This document shows positions 46,814 to 57,665 of a DNA stretch of 64,000 nucleotides, one piece after another. The notes beneath the pieces were generated by a model. It saw only the letters and a list, made by a program, of their open reading frames with translations, was not told the DNA's origin and did not search any database. Positions within the stretch are counted from its first letter, which is position 1, and every line of letters starts with the position of its first letter. The DNA is taken from assembly GCA_032207245.1 (NCBI GenBank), contig CM063500.1, positions 73,305,418 to 73,369,417 on the forward strand, written 5' to 3'. This stretch comes from Pardosa pseudoannulata. Taxonomy: Eukaryota > Arthropoda > Arachnida > Araneae > Lycosidae. The translations under genes were made by a program, and so were the position numbers.

Positions 46814-46988
46814 GCCGAACGATGGCCGAATTGTTAGGGAGCTGACCTTCAGTACTGTAGTTCGTGGTGTCGAATCCCACTGTGGCACGACTGTTCGTCG
46901 CCGTTCGGAATCGGCTCTAACCAGTAGGTCCCGGTGTCATTAGCCCTCGGTTGCAAAAAAGTACACCATAGGTCTCCAAACCAAACCC
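46814..46988 (+). mobile_element. SINE family A, near full length
   Basis: A box TGGCCGAATTG, B box near 'gtgtcgaatccca', body and CCAAACC tail. Plus strand. Confidence 0.8.
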
Positions 46989-47446
46989 ACTTCGGCTCTC
47001 AAAGCTTTCCCCAAAAGGAAGTGACAATAAAACAAAAAGTGCCAAATCAGACTTTTTCCGTTGCTCCGCTAATGACCAATCACGCGGTTAGAGGAACGAG
47101 TCCCGCATTTCGCCGGCGGGTCATGCATTGTGTTACGATCCGAGATCAAGGCAGGCGGGGGTGAGTCACCCTTGTCACGCTGGGATGACGTCTGAAGGTC
47201 AAGAATGAAATCACACCTGAACGAAAGGCGAGACAGAGACGGAAGAATAGGATTGCGGAATAGCCTGAACTATTGACCTACCAGGAGCCCGAATTTCACG
47301 ATACTTTGGTAGAGATGGACTTCATTTAGACTTTAGTCCATACAAAATTGAAATCATGCTGTGAAAGTTGGAATTGCTCTTACTGTTTCGTCTTATCTCC
47401 TTTTGCTGACTAAATGGTCCTGTAATATTGTAGTGTAAACATCAGG
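46989..47446. other. GC-richer unassigned block
   Basis: Contains GACCAATCACGCGG (CCAAT box) and GATGACGTCTG (CRE-like) but no recognised exon. It might be regulatory or repeat-derived. Confidence 0.3.
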
Positions 47447-47520
47447 GCCGTAACTAGGTCCTTTGCCGCCCGTGGCAATAAACTGGTCTGCGCCCCTACT
47501 GCCAAATATAGTGAGAAAAT
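47447..47520 (+). mobile_element. CAGGGCCGTAACTAG element end
   Basis: Starts CAGGGCCGTAACTAGG, related to the ends at 13678, 32055 and 38205, and continues into a 'cgcccgtggcaa' segment typical of hAT-like elements. Confidence 0.4.
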
Positions 47521-47754
47521 ATATACACAGGTCTTTTTTCCTTTAATAAATTTCCAACACTCTTAAATTTTGCATATCGTCAAGGATTGATGAAGTATTC
47601 CGGTTTCATAACACTTTCACTTCGAATGCTTTTAGTTAAAATTTATTAATAAAAATAATACATGCATTGACTTATTGCATAAAATAATACATGTAAACTA
47701 GGCAAGCTAGTGAACAGCAGCATAAGCCAAAGTGTGCAACAATGCTGAACAGGC

Positions 47755-48316
47755 TTAACCCCTTCCGGTATGATTTAATAATGAAAAACTGTGCATGAAA
47801 TAACCATTTAATTTTATTTAAAAAACTTGTTTCATTTTACAATTCTTACATATTCTTAATTAAAATCCACTTTTTACATAGTGTTAAATAATATCAGAAA
47901 CAGTAAAATTAAGAAAATATCAAAGCAAAACATTAATAAGGTATACAGATAATAGTCTTCAAGCTAGTGGTACTTTTCAAAACAAAGTGCAAAGGAATTC
48001 TTAATTGTTTACACCGCCAAGTAGTCTCACTTTTAATTTGATTCTTGTAACACACACGGCATTTCTTAGTAGGTTTTCTTTTATTCTGACTCATTATTTG
48101 GCAATGACTTGTACCAAGTAAACAATATGCAATAGTGACTTGTGATTTTCACAAGTGATAAAAGTGTTGCCAAATTCAGTACACTAGAAATTTTAAACTA
48201 AATTAATTATCATATTTAACAGTAACTTTAATCGCATGACGAGTGTAGCTCGTCATTGTGCGGTATGGAATGAAATCTAATGACGAGTTAGACTCGTCAT
48301 ATACCGGAAGGATTAA
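47755..48316. mobile_element. piggyBac-type MITE, family P1 copy A
   Basis: TTAACCCCTTCCGGTATGA at the left, inverted TACCGGAAGGATTAA at the right, TTAA at both ends. Subterminal ATGACGAGTGTAGCTCGTCAT palindrome. Nearly identical to 60163-60729, which implies recent mobility. No ORF. Confidence 0.85.
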
Positions 48317-48724
48317 ATATATATACAACATGCGTAGATTATTTACATAGGTTTTGCACGTTAAAAATAAACACGAAAGTTACCTTAAACAATTCAACTA
48401 AGAATACGCCAGTTGTATGAAAAATATATTATTTTTTTATTTTTTCGAACTTTTTAATAAATATATAATATCTTTTTTAAATCTTTATATTCTTGTGAAC
48501 TACAAATATTTTGTTAATTCTTAAAATGTTTCTAGTATATTAATTTTTAATTTTTTCTTCTACTTTTCTAAAATATTTTTTAACACCGGGGACATTATTT
48601 TGCTGATAAATGGAACGTTTATTTGAGGAATTTTTTTTTATTTGTACGTTAAATTTTTCTAAATTTAATTCTAAATTTAAATTTAGTTTTATTAACTTTA
48701 ATAAATTCAAATTATTTTTAATTG
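48317..48724. other. AT-rich sequence
   Basis: I see no gene, repeat end or regulatory motif. Confidence 0.5.
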
Positions 48725-48858
48725 TTTTTTGTTTAGACTCTACTTTTTTGCAACGTTAATGAGACCGGGACCTACTGCAAAAAAGCATCCGAACGACTAC
48801 GAACATCCATGCCACAGTGGGATTCGAACCCACGAACTCCGGTACCGAAGGCCAGCAA
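48725..48858 (-). mobile_element. SINE family A, head-truncated
   Basis: Body plus B box (minus strand GGGTTCGAATCCCAC), ending abruptly at 'ggccagca'. The A box is missing. Confidence 0.75.
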
Positions 48859-49876
48859 TGCCTAAAATGTTTGGTGTTACATCTTTATTGCACATTCCAA
48901 GATCATCCGTCGCAGTTTTTAGAACACTACCTCCGTCTTCACTAATCCTTTTTAATCTTTTATACCGAGTTTTAGTTCAGACTTAAGGCTTTCTTACAGG
49001 TATCCAAAGGATAAGCCCACAGGTACGGAAGGGGGGTTTAAACCCCAACCCCCCTTGCGTACGCACCTGATTATGTATTGCCATATCCTCATAAACTGCG
49101 ATGATTGGGCTAAAAAAATTAAAAAAATAAAAATAAAAATCGGACTGTGCCTTGGGCACATAAGTAACTTGCCTTAGATGAATTTTTTGTAATGCAGGAT
49201 TAATTAATAGACCGGGACTTGCTGATTAAAGGATGATTCACACTAAACCGCATCGAGCAGCCAGATTCAGGTTACAAAATTTCGAAATAAAATATAAACG
49301 CGACAGATGCCCGTATCGGTCTGTTTTCATTTTACAATCCGCCTGCTTGTCATTTCTTGCGAGACGTAGCTTTCTAACCGTATAAAAGTGAAAGGAAAAA
49401 TGAAAATGCTTGGGGAATGAGTCATTTAGTAGCTAGCAGCCTGTTTCTAGCACAAAGCCATTTCGTCGAAAGCAACATCTGCTGCGACCGCATTTATCTT
49501 CACTACGAGTGGACTCATTGAGGTCAAACAAGGCAGAACAGAACATGGGTTACAGAAATTGACACTAGATTTGACTCAACGTTACCGCTTTGTTTTTTTA
49601 TCGTTAGTGCTACTGTTATTTTGATTGATCCTCTTCGTTAATGCTGATAATTGAACTGATGAAAAAGAAAATTGAGGATGCTGATATTTATGTGGGCGAA
49701 TAGTTTGTTAGTCGTGAAGTTTTATGGTTCAAGATGAGCTGCATAAAGTCATTTATTCCTTGTGTATAAAACGATCATATATTTGTTCTACTTCCCCACA
49801 ATCTCTACAGGAGGTCAAATATATTGCCCATTCAGATAAGACTATTTTGTGAATACAACCTGCATTTACACCGGTC
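48859..49876. other. Unassigned sequence
   Basis: Moderate-GC stretch at 49200-49700 with no recognised coding or repeat ends. Confidence 0.4.
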
Positions 49877-49937
<61 letters not shown>

Positions 49938-50215
49938 TATATTATATATCTATATATACAAATATATATATATTTTATATTTTATGTATAAATAATATAA
50001 ACATAAATAAAAATTATATATAAAACAAATTATAATATATATATATATTATAAAATATATATATATATATATATATAAATTTATATAAAATATATATATA
50101 TAAATATTTATATTATATGTAATATATAATATATAAATATATATATTTATATAATATAAAATTATAGTGTTTTATTTTATAAACAAATATTTTGTAAATA
50201 TATAATATATATATT
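49877..50215. repeat. TA-rich low-complexity tract
   Basis: About 55 bp of pure TA, then 280 bp of interrupted TA/TTTATA sequence. Confidence 0.9.
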
Positions 50216-50370
50216 AATAATGATACATATATATGAAACACATAATTAGAACGAATAACACTATCCTACGGGACACAAAAATTCGACGTTATTTCCATGA
50301 AGAGGAATCGCACAGAATGTAAATAATTGAAAATTACAGTGAAACATCGTCGGGTTTGAAGAGAGATTTG

Positions 50371-50758
50371 TGACCTTTGTTTTCCCTTTTTTAACCCTTA
50401 ATCTAAATAAAATTGACCACTGGAGCTATGCTTCACGCCCTCAGGGAAGGGGTCTAACCAATTAAAACTTTATACTTCCCTAGCGGCCAATTTAGGAAAT
50501 TCCCGAACAAAAGGGAGATGCACTCTATCGGAGGCAAATTTTTCCAGAGATTTTCCACAGAAATTTTGACTGAAATGTTGACACAGGTGTTAAGGGTCTT
50601 TTACTTATAGCTTTATGTTGCCGACTCCTCTGTTTGTCCTGTCCCTGTAATAAAGTGGGAACGCGTCCCGTAACGTTCTGCTAATAAAGGTCTTTGACTA
50701 AAACGGTATCATTTTTATGGGCCATGACTGCAACCACCCATCGTGAAATCCATCTCAT

Positions 50759-50766
<8 letters not shown>
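50371..50766 (+). mobile_element. LTR-like segment, family 3 copy B
   Basis: Collinear with the inverted 62783-63261 copy. Has AATAAA in 'ctgtaataaagtggg' and again in 'ctaataaagg', and ends TCATTACA against (TA)n. The left end is not precisely defined. Confidence 0.55.
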
Positions 50767-50804
<38 letters not shown>

Positions 50805-50806
50805 TA
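50767..50806. repeat. TA/CA microsatellite
   Basis: (TA)n followed by (CA)n, abutting the family 3 LTR-like end. Confidence 0.95.
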
Positions 50807-51194
50807 AAGTTTGTGATGAATTATTTGTTAATATGCTGGGTATTTTTAGCATAAACAAATTGTAATTTTTAAAATATGGTAACGATGTACAGAAAGTATT
50901 GTACTATCCAAATATGCATTTTTAATTTAATATACTTTATAAAACTGCAAGAAGAGAACAAGTTTAATTGATTTTACTATATCTGGTATAATTTCCCTTC
51001 GTTTTACAGAAGAATATTTACACATACATGAGACGTGTAGGTGTTCTTTCTAATTATAAATCCACAAAGTTCAAACTTCTTTTCGGTTTTCAGTTATTAC
51101 AAAGCCACCTCTACATGATACTACTCAGGGAGAAATATTTCCAACATAGCTAACATTATTCAACGTAATAACATAGGTCTGACAGAAGATTTTG

Positions 51195-51508
51195 ACTGAG
51201 ACTTGAGAACCCAAGAGCGGAGACAGAAAGAATTTTCCCAAGGTGCAAGAAACTTACTCAGCGAATTTAAGTGTTAAAATCAGGAAAAACGAGGAGCCAT
51301 TTGTTGGAAAACGTGTTGAATAGATTGAAATTTACATTTATAGGACAGAAAGCTTTGGGAAATGTATCGAAAGAATTTTAAGTCGAGGACACTCCTTTGA
51401 TTAAGACATTTAGAAGCTGGGAAAAAAAGATTTTAAGGAATTAGAATGGGAGAGAGGAAGTTTTTAAGGAAATATTAAAGTTAAATAATTTTGATGTAAT
51501 ACATATAT
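51195..51508 (-). mobile_element. LTR-like segment, family 2 copy B (partial)
   Basis: Collinear with the right part of 15018-15521 ('cccaagagcg', 'gacagaaagctttggga', 'gaatgggagagagga'), ending TAATACA against the TA/CA tract. Confidence 0.55.
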
Positions 51509-51510
51509 AT

Positions 51511-51603
<93 letters not shown>
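51509..51603. repeat. (CA)n-(TA)n-(TG)n palindromic microsatellite
   Basis: A nearly perfect inverted repeat of about 95 bp joining the family 2 and family 4 LTR-like segments. Confidence 0.95.
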
Positions 51604-51606
<3 letters not shown>

Positions 51607-51892
51607 CAGGTCTAAAAAAGGGGTAGTTGGAAATTACATGAGTTATAAACGATTTTAAAAAGGGAACTCTTTTATAATAAAATAATTAAAAAAAAGACCC
51701 ACGCTTGCGTAACCTTTTAGAGTAATGCAGTTAAGCCTAGAGATAATTCACAGGAAATTGCTCTGGGCTCGCTTACCTCTGCCACGAACAAATGAAAATG
51801 GCGTAAGTTTTGCTTTTAAATGAAATGATGATTTAATAAACTTATTATCAAGAAAGACTGTTTTCCATTCGCCTTAACACTGGACCATGTCA
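51604..51892 (+). mobile_element. LTR-like segment, family 4 copy B
   Basis: TGTCAGGTCTAAAAAAGGGG start and GGACCATGTCA end before a short TA run. Collinear with 29149-29493 with a central deletion. Confidence 0.5.
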
Positions 51893-52544
51893 TATATATA
51901 TTTATGTATGTATAAATATTACTGCCTTACTAAAATGAGTAAAAAAATTAATAAACGATACCCAAAACTTTGTTCAACAATTTCGTATCCCAGTACAAAT
52001 TAAATCAAAATTTACGGTGCTAAATATCGAGCATGAAATTTTCGCTTCCGAAAAGGAAAATAAAAACTATTACAGCCGAACATTTACACAAAATAATTAA
52101 AACTAATTTCTCTCTCTCTTTTTTATTTTGAAGACACACTTTCTCAATTCCAGCCCGTTGAAAGGAAATGAAAATATTGCGTTTCCCTTCCGGGAGTCAC
52201 CGACTCATCATCGGATATCCTACCATAATCTGCCGCGTAAAACAAATTTATCTTGTGTTGCCATCCCGAAACTGTAAAGCCAGACGAGCGCCCCATTTGC
52301 GTTGCCACGGCCAGATTAATATTGTAGAAGCGATGATTCTCCGGAATGCGGGTGAAATCGAAAAATAGAGTTAATGCTCAGTGAGGGTAACACGGGTGTC
52401 AATATTGTTCGTTCTATTTCCGTGCGGGCGTGGCAGTACGGACTTAATTGTTCGTTGTGGCGGTTTTGAAGGCGGTTTTTGACACCTGATTTGTACAAGT
52501 ATTGTTATTGTTTTTTTTTTGTTTTTTTTTTTAAATGGAGACAC
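51893..52544. other. Unassigned sequence
   Basis: The 52140-52500 part is GC-richer with small ORFs on both strands. No recognisable gene. Confidence 0.35.
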
Positions 52545-52725
52545 CAAGCTTGGTCAGAGGCTACTCAATTTAAGACGGAGGGTTGCGTCTTTCGTTTCAT
52601 AGAGAAGCGCTAGGCTGAAGGATGGACTTTAAGCTCGTAATTTGAAAACAGAAACAAAGTGAAAGAACCTCCCGGCTTGGCTTGCTACCTCCATATCGTT
52701 TAAACACGACGGACATTGCGAACAG
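52545..52725 (-). mobile_element. SINE family B, degraded
   Basis: Matches the inverted form of family B through 'gcgtctttcgttt', 'agctcgtaattt' and 'cggcttggcttgc'. Confidence 0.5.
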
Positions 52726-53553
52726 CAGTGGCTTAGCAAGAGGGGAAGGGGCAAGCTTGGTTTTTATTGTTGAATACAAAATTGATAAAATGAGCCGTTG
52801 TGACAAAGATAGTGATGAAGAAATATGCGCTGACAGATTATCGGGCTTTAATTTTAAAAATCGCTTATTTTTGTGATTTCGTAGAAAATATTGGATTTTT
52901 TTTCTTAAATAATCATAAAGTATATATTAAAGTGTAAAATAAAAAAAGTTTCGTTCATAAAAACAAAGTAGTTTTTGATTTACTGCTATTTTTCTGAATG
53001 ACTATACTTTCGCGCTATTCACGAAAAAACGCCCGCTGCAAGCGTAAGTTGACGGTGAAGTATACCCGCATGCCAAGTGTTAAGACTTTTATGTTTATAT
53101 ACTGCACTGCACGTTTCAAGAATTTATTAAAGAAGATGTACGTTAAAGAATATAAACGGTTCAGATTTTAACATACATTCTGCAATGCCTAACCTCAATG
53201 CTGAAAACATTAGCGAAAATTCTTAAGGAAATTGACTCAAACTGATTTTATTTTTCACTGATGAATAATTAGACAGATATAAAAAGGTAATCCTAACATA
53301 AATGTTTAATGTTACGGTTTTTAGTTTTTGGAAAAGTGCTTAACACATTGTGTGCGGGTACATTTCGCAGCGGAATTGTACCGGGAGCGGGCGTTTTGCG
53401 GGTAAATTTAGTTATTCAGTTAAATCTCAATAGATAGAAATTTCTTTAAATTTTTAACCAACTTTTCGTATTTTCTATTGAAATATTTAAACAAATATAT
53501 AAATAGACAAATAAACACATATATATAAATACAAATATATATATAATACATAA

Positions 53554-53557
<4 letters not shown>

Positions 53558-53604
<47 letters not shown>

Positions 53605-53605
53605 A
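53558..53605. repeat. CA/TA microsatellite
   Basis: (CA)n then (TA)n inside the P3 element. Confidence 0.95.
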
Positions 53606-53827
53606 TATTTTCTCAAGGACAAATAAAAAGTTGATTTTAAATCTAAATTGATTTTTTTTAATCAACCTTCCCGTTCTGTGGTTCCGCATCGACTGATGTA
53701 AAAACTAGCTTTTATTTGTCTAAATTTTTCCAGAATCTATGTAGTAGACAAAAACATTCGGCTTCATTTTCCTGCATATACCGTTATTTTTGTATCCACA
53801 AACAAACCATGTTGTTACACTAACCCG

Positions 53828-54055
53828 TACTAGTACGTGTCCCGTGCTTAAGTACCAATCGTCAGAAAACGTACTAGTACGTGTCCCGCGCTTAAGTATT
53901 AATCGTCAGAAAACATACTAGTGTGTCCCGTGCTTAAGTATCAAACGTCAGAAAACATACTAGTACGTGTCCGTGCTTAAGTATCAGTCATCAGAAACCA
54001 TACTAGTACGTGTCCCGTGCTTAAGTACCAATCGTCAGAAAACGTACTAGTAAGT
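53828..54055. repeat. 44-bp tandem repeat, five full units plus one partial
   Basis: TACTAG occurs at 53828, 53872, 53916, 53958, 54001 and 54045. Each unit holds the ACTAGT palindrome (usually CGTACTAGTACG) and 'gcttaagta'. The sibling elements at 34 kb and 55.4 kb have about one unit. Confidence 0.9.
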
Positions 54056-54290
54056 GTCCTGCATACAATGTGTTAATAGACGACCACTTCTGCATTTTAG
54101 TTCTCTTTCGCGGAGAAGTGTCCTACCACTGACATAAATAGACAGGCCGGATAGTCATGAACCGGATACTCGGGAGTGCACTGTAGTAATAACTTATATA
54201 TATCATGTCTGACATAAGCTAAAAAGTTATTATTATATCTTTTTTTTATTATTTAAACATCAGCAGCTAATCTCTGATTATATTTAATCG

Positions 54291-54475
54291 ACTTGGTTGG
54301 TTAGTTGTTTGGATTGCTACGGTCCACTGTTTTGTTCCTTGAGAGACTGTAAGACCGGGAACTACGGCTTAAAACCGACTACGAATAGGTTAATATACAT
54401 GACAGCAGTAGTATTGGAAACCACGAACTCCATTACCAAAGAGCCACGCCCTATCCAGTCGGTCATAATTCGACT
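54291..54475 (-). mobile_element. SINE family A, degraded
   Basis: TTGG-type tail at left, 'gctacggtccactgtttt', 'gaccgggaactacggctt' and a decayed tRNA head at right. Confidence 0.65.
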
Positions 54476-54709
54476 TATATGAGATCAAACCATAATACTT
54501 TTATCTTTAAAGAAACTTTGATTATCTTTGAACAATTTTACAAAATATACGAGAGTTAAGGACAAATTTCCAAAAATAAAGCATTTTTAAAACGAGATAA
54601 TTACACCATTCTCATGAAAAATTAGCTCAGCTCAGGATCTCCGGAGAGTCAGAAAACGCCAACTTGTAGAAATTAAGTAACCACGAGGTGTGAAAGTTAA
54701 CATGAGAAC

Positions 54710-55388
54710 CCCGGCTAAAGATGGAATAAATTGCACACCTGATGATTTTCTCCTCTAGAAAACAGAAATTATTTCAATCTCTGTATTAACGCTCTTTCTC
54801 ATCACGAAATAGGAATTAAAATGTCGGGTTTCTCACGAGAGTTTGGCATAAATATTCGTAGCCATTCAGCCGGCTGTATTGTGGTATGCGTGTTTTTCTG
54901 CGTTTGTAACGTATTAAAAATTATCCTAATAATTCACAAAATTATAAAAAAAAAAATTGTGAATTATTAGAATAATTTTTAAAACATTACAAACGCAGAC
55001 AAACACACATGTCACAATACAGCCGGCTGAATAGCTACGAATATTTATGCCAAACTCTCGTGAGAACCTCGGCAAAAGATGGAATAAATTGCAAAGCTGA
55101 TTATTTTCTCCCCTAGAAAATAGAACTCATTGCGATCTCTACATTAACGCTCTTCTCATCATGAAGTAGAAATTAAAATGTAAAAAAAAAAAAAAATAAT
55201 TTTGTGAATTATTAGGATAATTTTTAATACATTACAAACGCAGACAAACACACATGTCACAATACAGCCGGCTGAATGGCTACGAATATTTATGCCAAAC
55301 TCTTGTGAGATGTCCGGCAAAAGATGGAATAAATTGCAAAGCTGATAATTTTCTCCCCTAGAAAACAAAAATTATTGCTATCTCTGTA
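54710..55388. repeat. Diverged repeated unit around the hairpin (about 360 bp period)
   Basis: The block 'aaagatggaataaattgca...attaacgctctt...attaaaatg' occurs at about 54717, 55074 and (start only) 55320. The block 'acattacaaacgcagacaaacacacatg...gccaaactc' occurs at 54984 and 55230. A further partial copy lies at 55952-56105, on the far side of an inserted P3 element. Confidence 0.8.
54831..55065. repeat. 235-bp near-perfect hairpin
   Basis: Left arm 54831-54940 and right arm 54955-55065 are reverse complements with few mismatches (TCTCACGAGAGTTTGGC... / ...GCCAAACTCTCGTGAGA). The spacer is about 14 bp and A-rich. Confidence 0.88.
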
Positions 55389-55955
55389 CTAACACATTGT
55401 GTGGGGGTACATTTCGCAGCGGCATTGTACAGCGAGCGGGTGTTTTGCGCGTAAATTTAGTTATCCAGTTAAATCTCAATAGATCGAAAATTATATAATT
55501 TTTTAACCAACTTTTCGTATTTTATATTCAAATATATAAACAAATATATAAATAGAAGTATATAAATAACAACCGTAAGATTTTTGTAAACAAAAAATAT
55601 ATTTTTTAGCGGATAAAGTTATAATAGTATAGTAAATATGAAAAATCAAATAGAAATAGTAGTATATAGTTTTAATTTTTTCGAATTATGTTATATATAA
55701 ACATTTTCACATTATAAAAAATGAAAAGAGAAATCATAAAACTAATAATGTAAAAAGTATTTTTTATTTGTCTAAATTTTTCCAGAATCTATGTAGTAGA
55801 CAAGAACATTCGGCTTCGTTTTCTTGTATATACCGTTATTTTTGTACCCACAAACAAACCATGATGTTACACTAACCCATACTAGTACGTGACCCGCGCT
55901 CATGTATCAATCGTCAGATAACGTACTAGTACGTGTCCCGCATACAGTGTGTTAA
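55389..55955 (+). mobile_element. TTAA-type MITE, family P3, copy with identifiable empty sites
   Basis: CTAACACATTGTGTGGGGG at left, inverted TTAACACACTGTATGCGGG at right. Flanks read 'atctctgta' and 'cgctctttctcatcacga'. The uninterrupted sequence 'tgtaTTAAcgctctttctc' exists at 54782-54800 and a variant at 55141-55155, proving the TTAA target duplication. Confidence 0.85.
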
Positions 55956-56105
55956 CGCTCTTTCTCATCACGAAAAAGGAATTAAAATGTAAAAAAAAAT
56001 AATTTTGCGAATTATTAGGATAATTTTTAATACATTACAAACGCAGAAAAACACACATACCCACAATAAAGCCGGTTGAATGGCTATGAATATTTATGCC
56101 AGAGG

Positions 56106-56269
56106 CAGGTTTAAAATTCAATGACTGCCCGGAACTGAAAAGCAGCACCGTACATATTCGGCCTTCATCCATCATCCAAAATGGAGATGGGTTTCAGTTA
56201 GAAATGCGATTACGGCCTTTTGACGTACACTCCCCTCCTCCATAGCAGTAATGCCTTTTATTATTATTA
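56106..56269. other. Short unassigned stretch
   Basis: No recognisable feature. Confidence 0.4.
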
Positions 56270-56408
56270 CTAGCATATAGCCCATCATATGACGCGATCA
56301 GAAAAGTTTTTAATTTTCCAGAATTGTAAAAAAACGATATTTAATAAATGTTGTTCCATTTTAAAACTATGCAGACTAAAAATTATTCGTTTTAAACTTT
56401 ACTTGCTT

Positions 56409-57340
56409 TTAACACTAGAATTACGGAAGGGGTCATTTTGACACCTAGCGAACTTTTATCTCTGACAGCTCTTCTATTTTTTTGCAAATATCTTAATCAT
56501 TTTTTGACTTTTCCTAAATCATTGTGATTTACGAAATAGTAAAGATTTCAAGAAAATCATATTTTTATTTTAGCCCTAACAAATGATTATATAAATAAGG
56601 CAGGCTATATACTGATGTTGAAGACAAATGTAAACTTCATAATGACTCTTTCACTATTTTATTAGCAGAACTGGAAGCATACATAACGTTGTTGTATGTA
56701 AGGGGGCATTAGCCGCCAAGGGGTTACCAGTTCTTAGTTTGTGGTCCAAGACTTGGGGACCAAAGTTTTTTCATGAAACTATGAGTAGAGATAGGTTTCC
56801 GGAAGTTATGAAATTTCTTCGTTTTGAAAATAAACTAACAAGGTCTTCACGTTTGCAGTGTGATAAATTTACACTAATATCCGAGGTATGGAATACTTTT
56901 ATAGGAAACTGTAAGCTTTGCGACAAACCAAATGAAAATATTACTTTTGATGACCAGTTATTCCCTACAAAAACAAGATGCCGTGTTTTGCAGTATATGC
57001 CTAACAAGCTCGATAAATTCGGAATAAAATTTTGGCTAGAAGTAGACGTTAGGACAAAATACTTATTAAACGGATTTCCATATTTAGGAAAAGATGAAAT
57101 GAGACCAAGTGATCAAAGTTTAGGAGAGAACGTAGTAAATCGTTTAGTTGATCCTATATACCTGCAAAGTCTGTATATTTTTAAAAACAAACTGTAGTTG
57201 TCATAATTTGCGTTATTTTAATTTATTTTTCACAGATATATTATATCATATAGAGAAATATGCAGATATTTTATCAAGGGGTCGAAATGACACTCGCCGT
57301 AATTCTAGGTATACAAAGACCACCGTAATTCTAGTGTTAT
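56409..57340 (+). mobile_element. piggyBac element, internally deleted, nested in a Helitron
   Basis: TTAA|CACTAGAATTACGG at the left and the inverted CACTAGAATTACGG at the right, followed by TTAT (mutated TTAA). A second CCGTAATTCTAGG motif lies inside the right end, as subterminal repeats do in piggyBacs. It encodes a transposase fragment. Confidence 0.85.
56739..57197 (+). pseudogene. piggyBac transposase fragment (DDE_Tnp_1_7)
   Basis: The 152-codon open frame contains LWSKTWGPKFFHETMSRDRF-like sequence (frame open upstream of the Met), VMKFLRFENKLTRS, NITFDDQLFPTKTRC, YMPNKLDKFGIKFWLEVDVR, KYLLNGFPYLG and LGENVVNRLV, the ordered motifs of piggyBac transposases. Asp in TFDDQL is the first catalytic Asp. 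The CDNWFTS-type block with the second Asp, the third Asp and the C-terminal zinc-binding region are missing. The family's usual length is near 600 aa, so this cannot be a working transposase. Confidence 0.9.
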
Positions 57341-57405
57341 TTTTTGCTAACCGTAACTTATCAACAATCCAATATGGATCTTCTATCCATTCCAGGCCTT
57401 TTGAC

Positions 57406-57665
57406 CACCGCGGAATGTAATTGGTTCAAAGATGTGGGTTCGGGGAAAATCTTTTCGAAGTTTACCGAAGTTCAACAGCGATCAGCGATGGGGCTGTTTG
57501 AATACCCCTGATAGTTCAATATACATTGACTGAATCAAAGAAATCTTTGAGATTGAAGATCTCGATTACAAGTCATTCCGGTTCACTGCTAAAACACTGT
57601 GTTTCAAATAAAATATACGAAACCAATCGAAATAAACATGCTCCATCCCCAAAAATTGGAACGAC
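57406..57665. other. Unassigned sequence between Helitron fragments
   Basis: No recognisable gene. It may be part of a longer Helitron interior. Confidence 0.4.

Larger units (their letters stand above)
53340..54076 (+). mobile_element. TTAA-type MITE, family P3, full-length copy with expanded internal repeats
   Basis: TTAACACATTGTGTGCGGG at the left and inverted TTAACACATTGTATGCAGG at the right, TTAA at both ends. The right half contains the 44-bp tandem array at 53828-54055. An embedded CA/TA microsatellite lies at about 53558-53605. Confidence 0.8.
56270..57405 (-). mobile_element. Helitron copy 6, split by a piggyBac insertion
   Basis: On the minus strand its 3' end is GGGCTATATGCTAG (ending at 56270). 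Helitron sequence resumes at 57341 ('gctaaccgtaacttatcaac', 'tctatccattccagg'), the continuation of the block interrupted at 56408. The 5' end is not clear. Confidence 0.75.

Noticed and set aside
53828..54055. CRISPR-like array
   Set aside because: The 44-bp units are contiguous with no unique spacers, lie inside a MITE, and the genome is eukaryotic.
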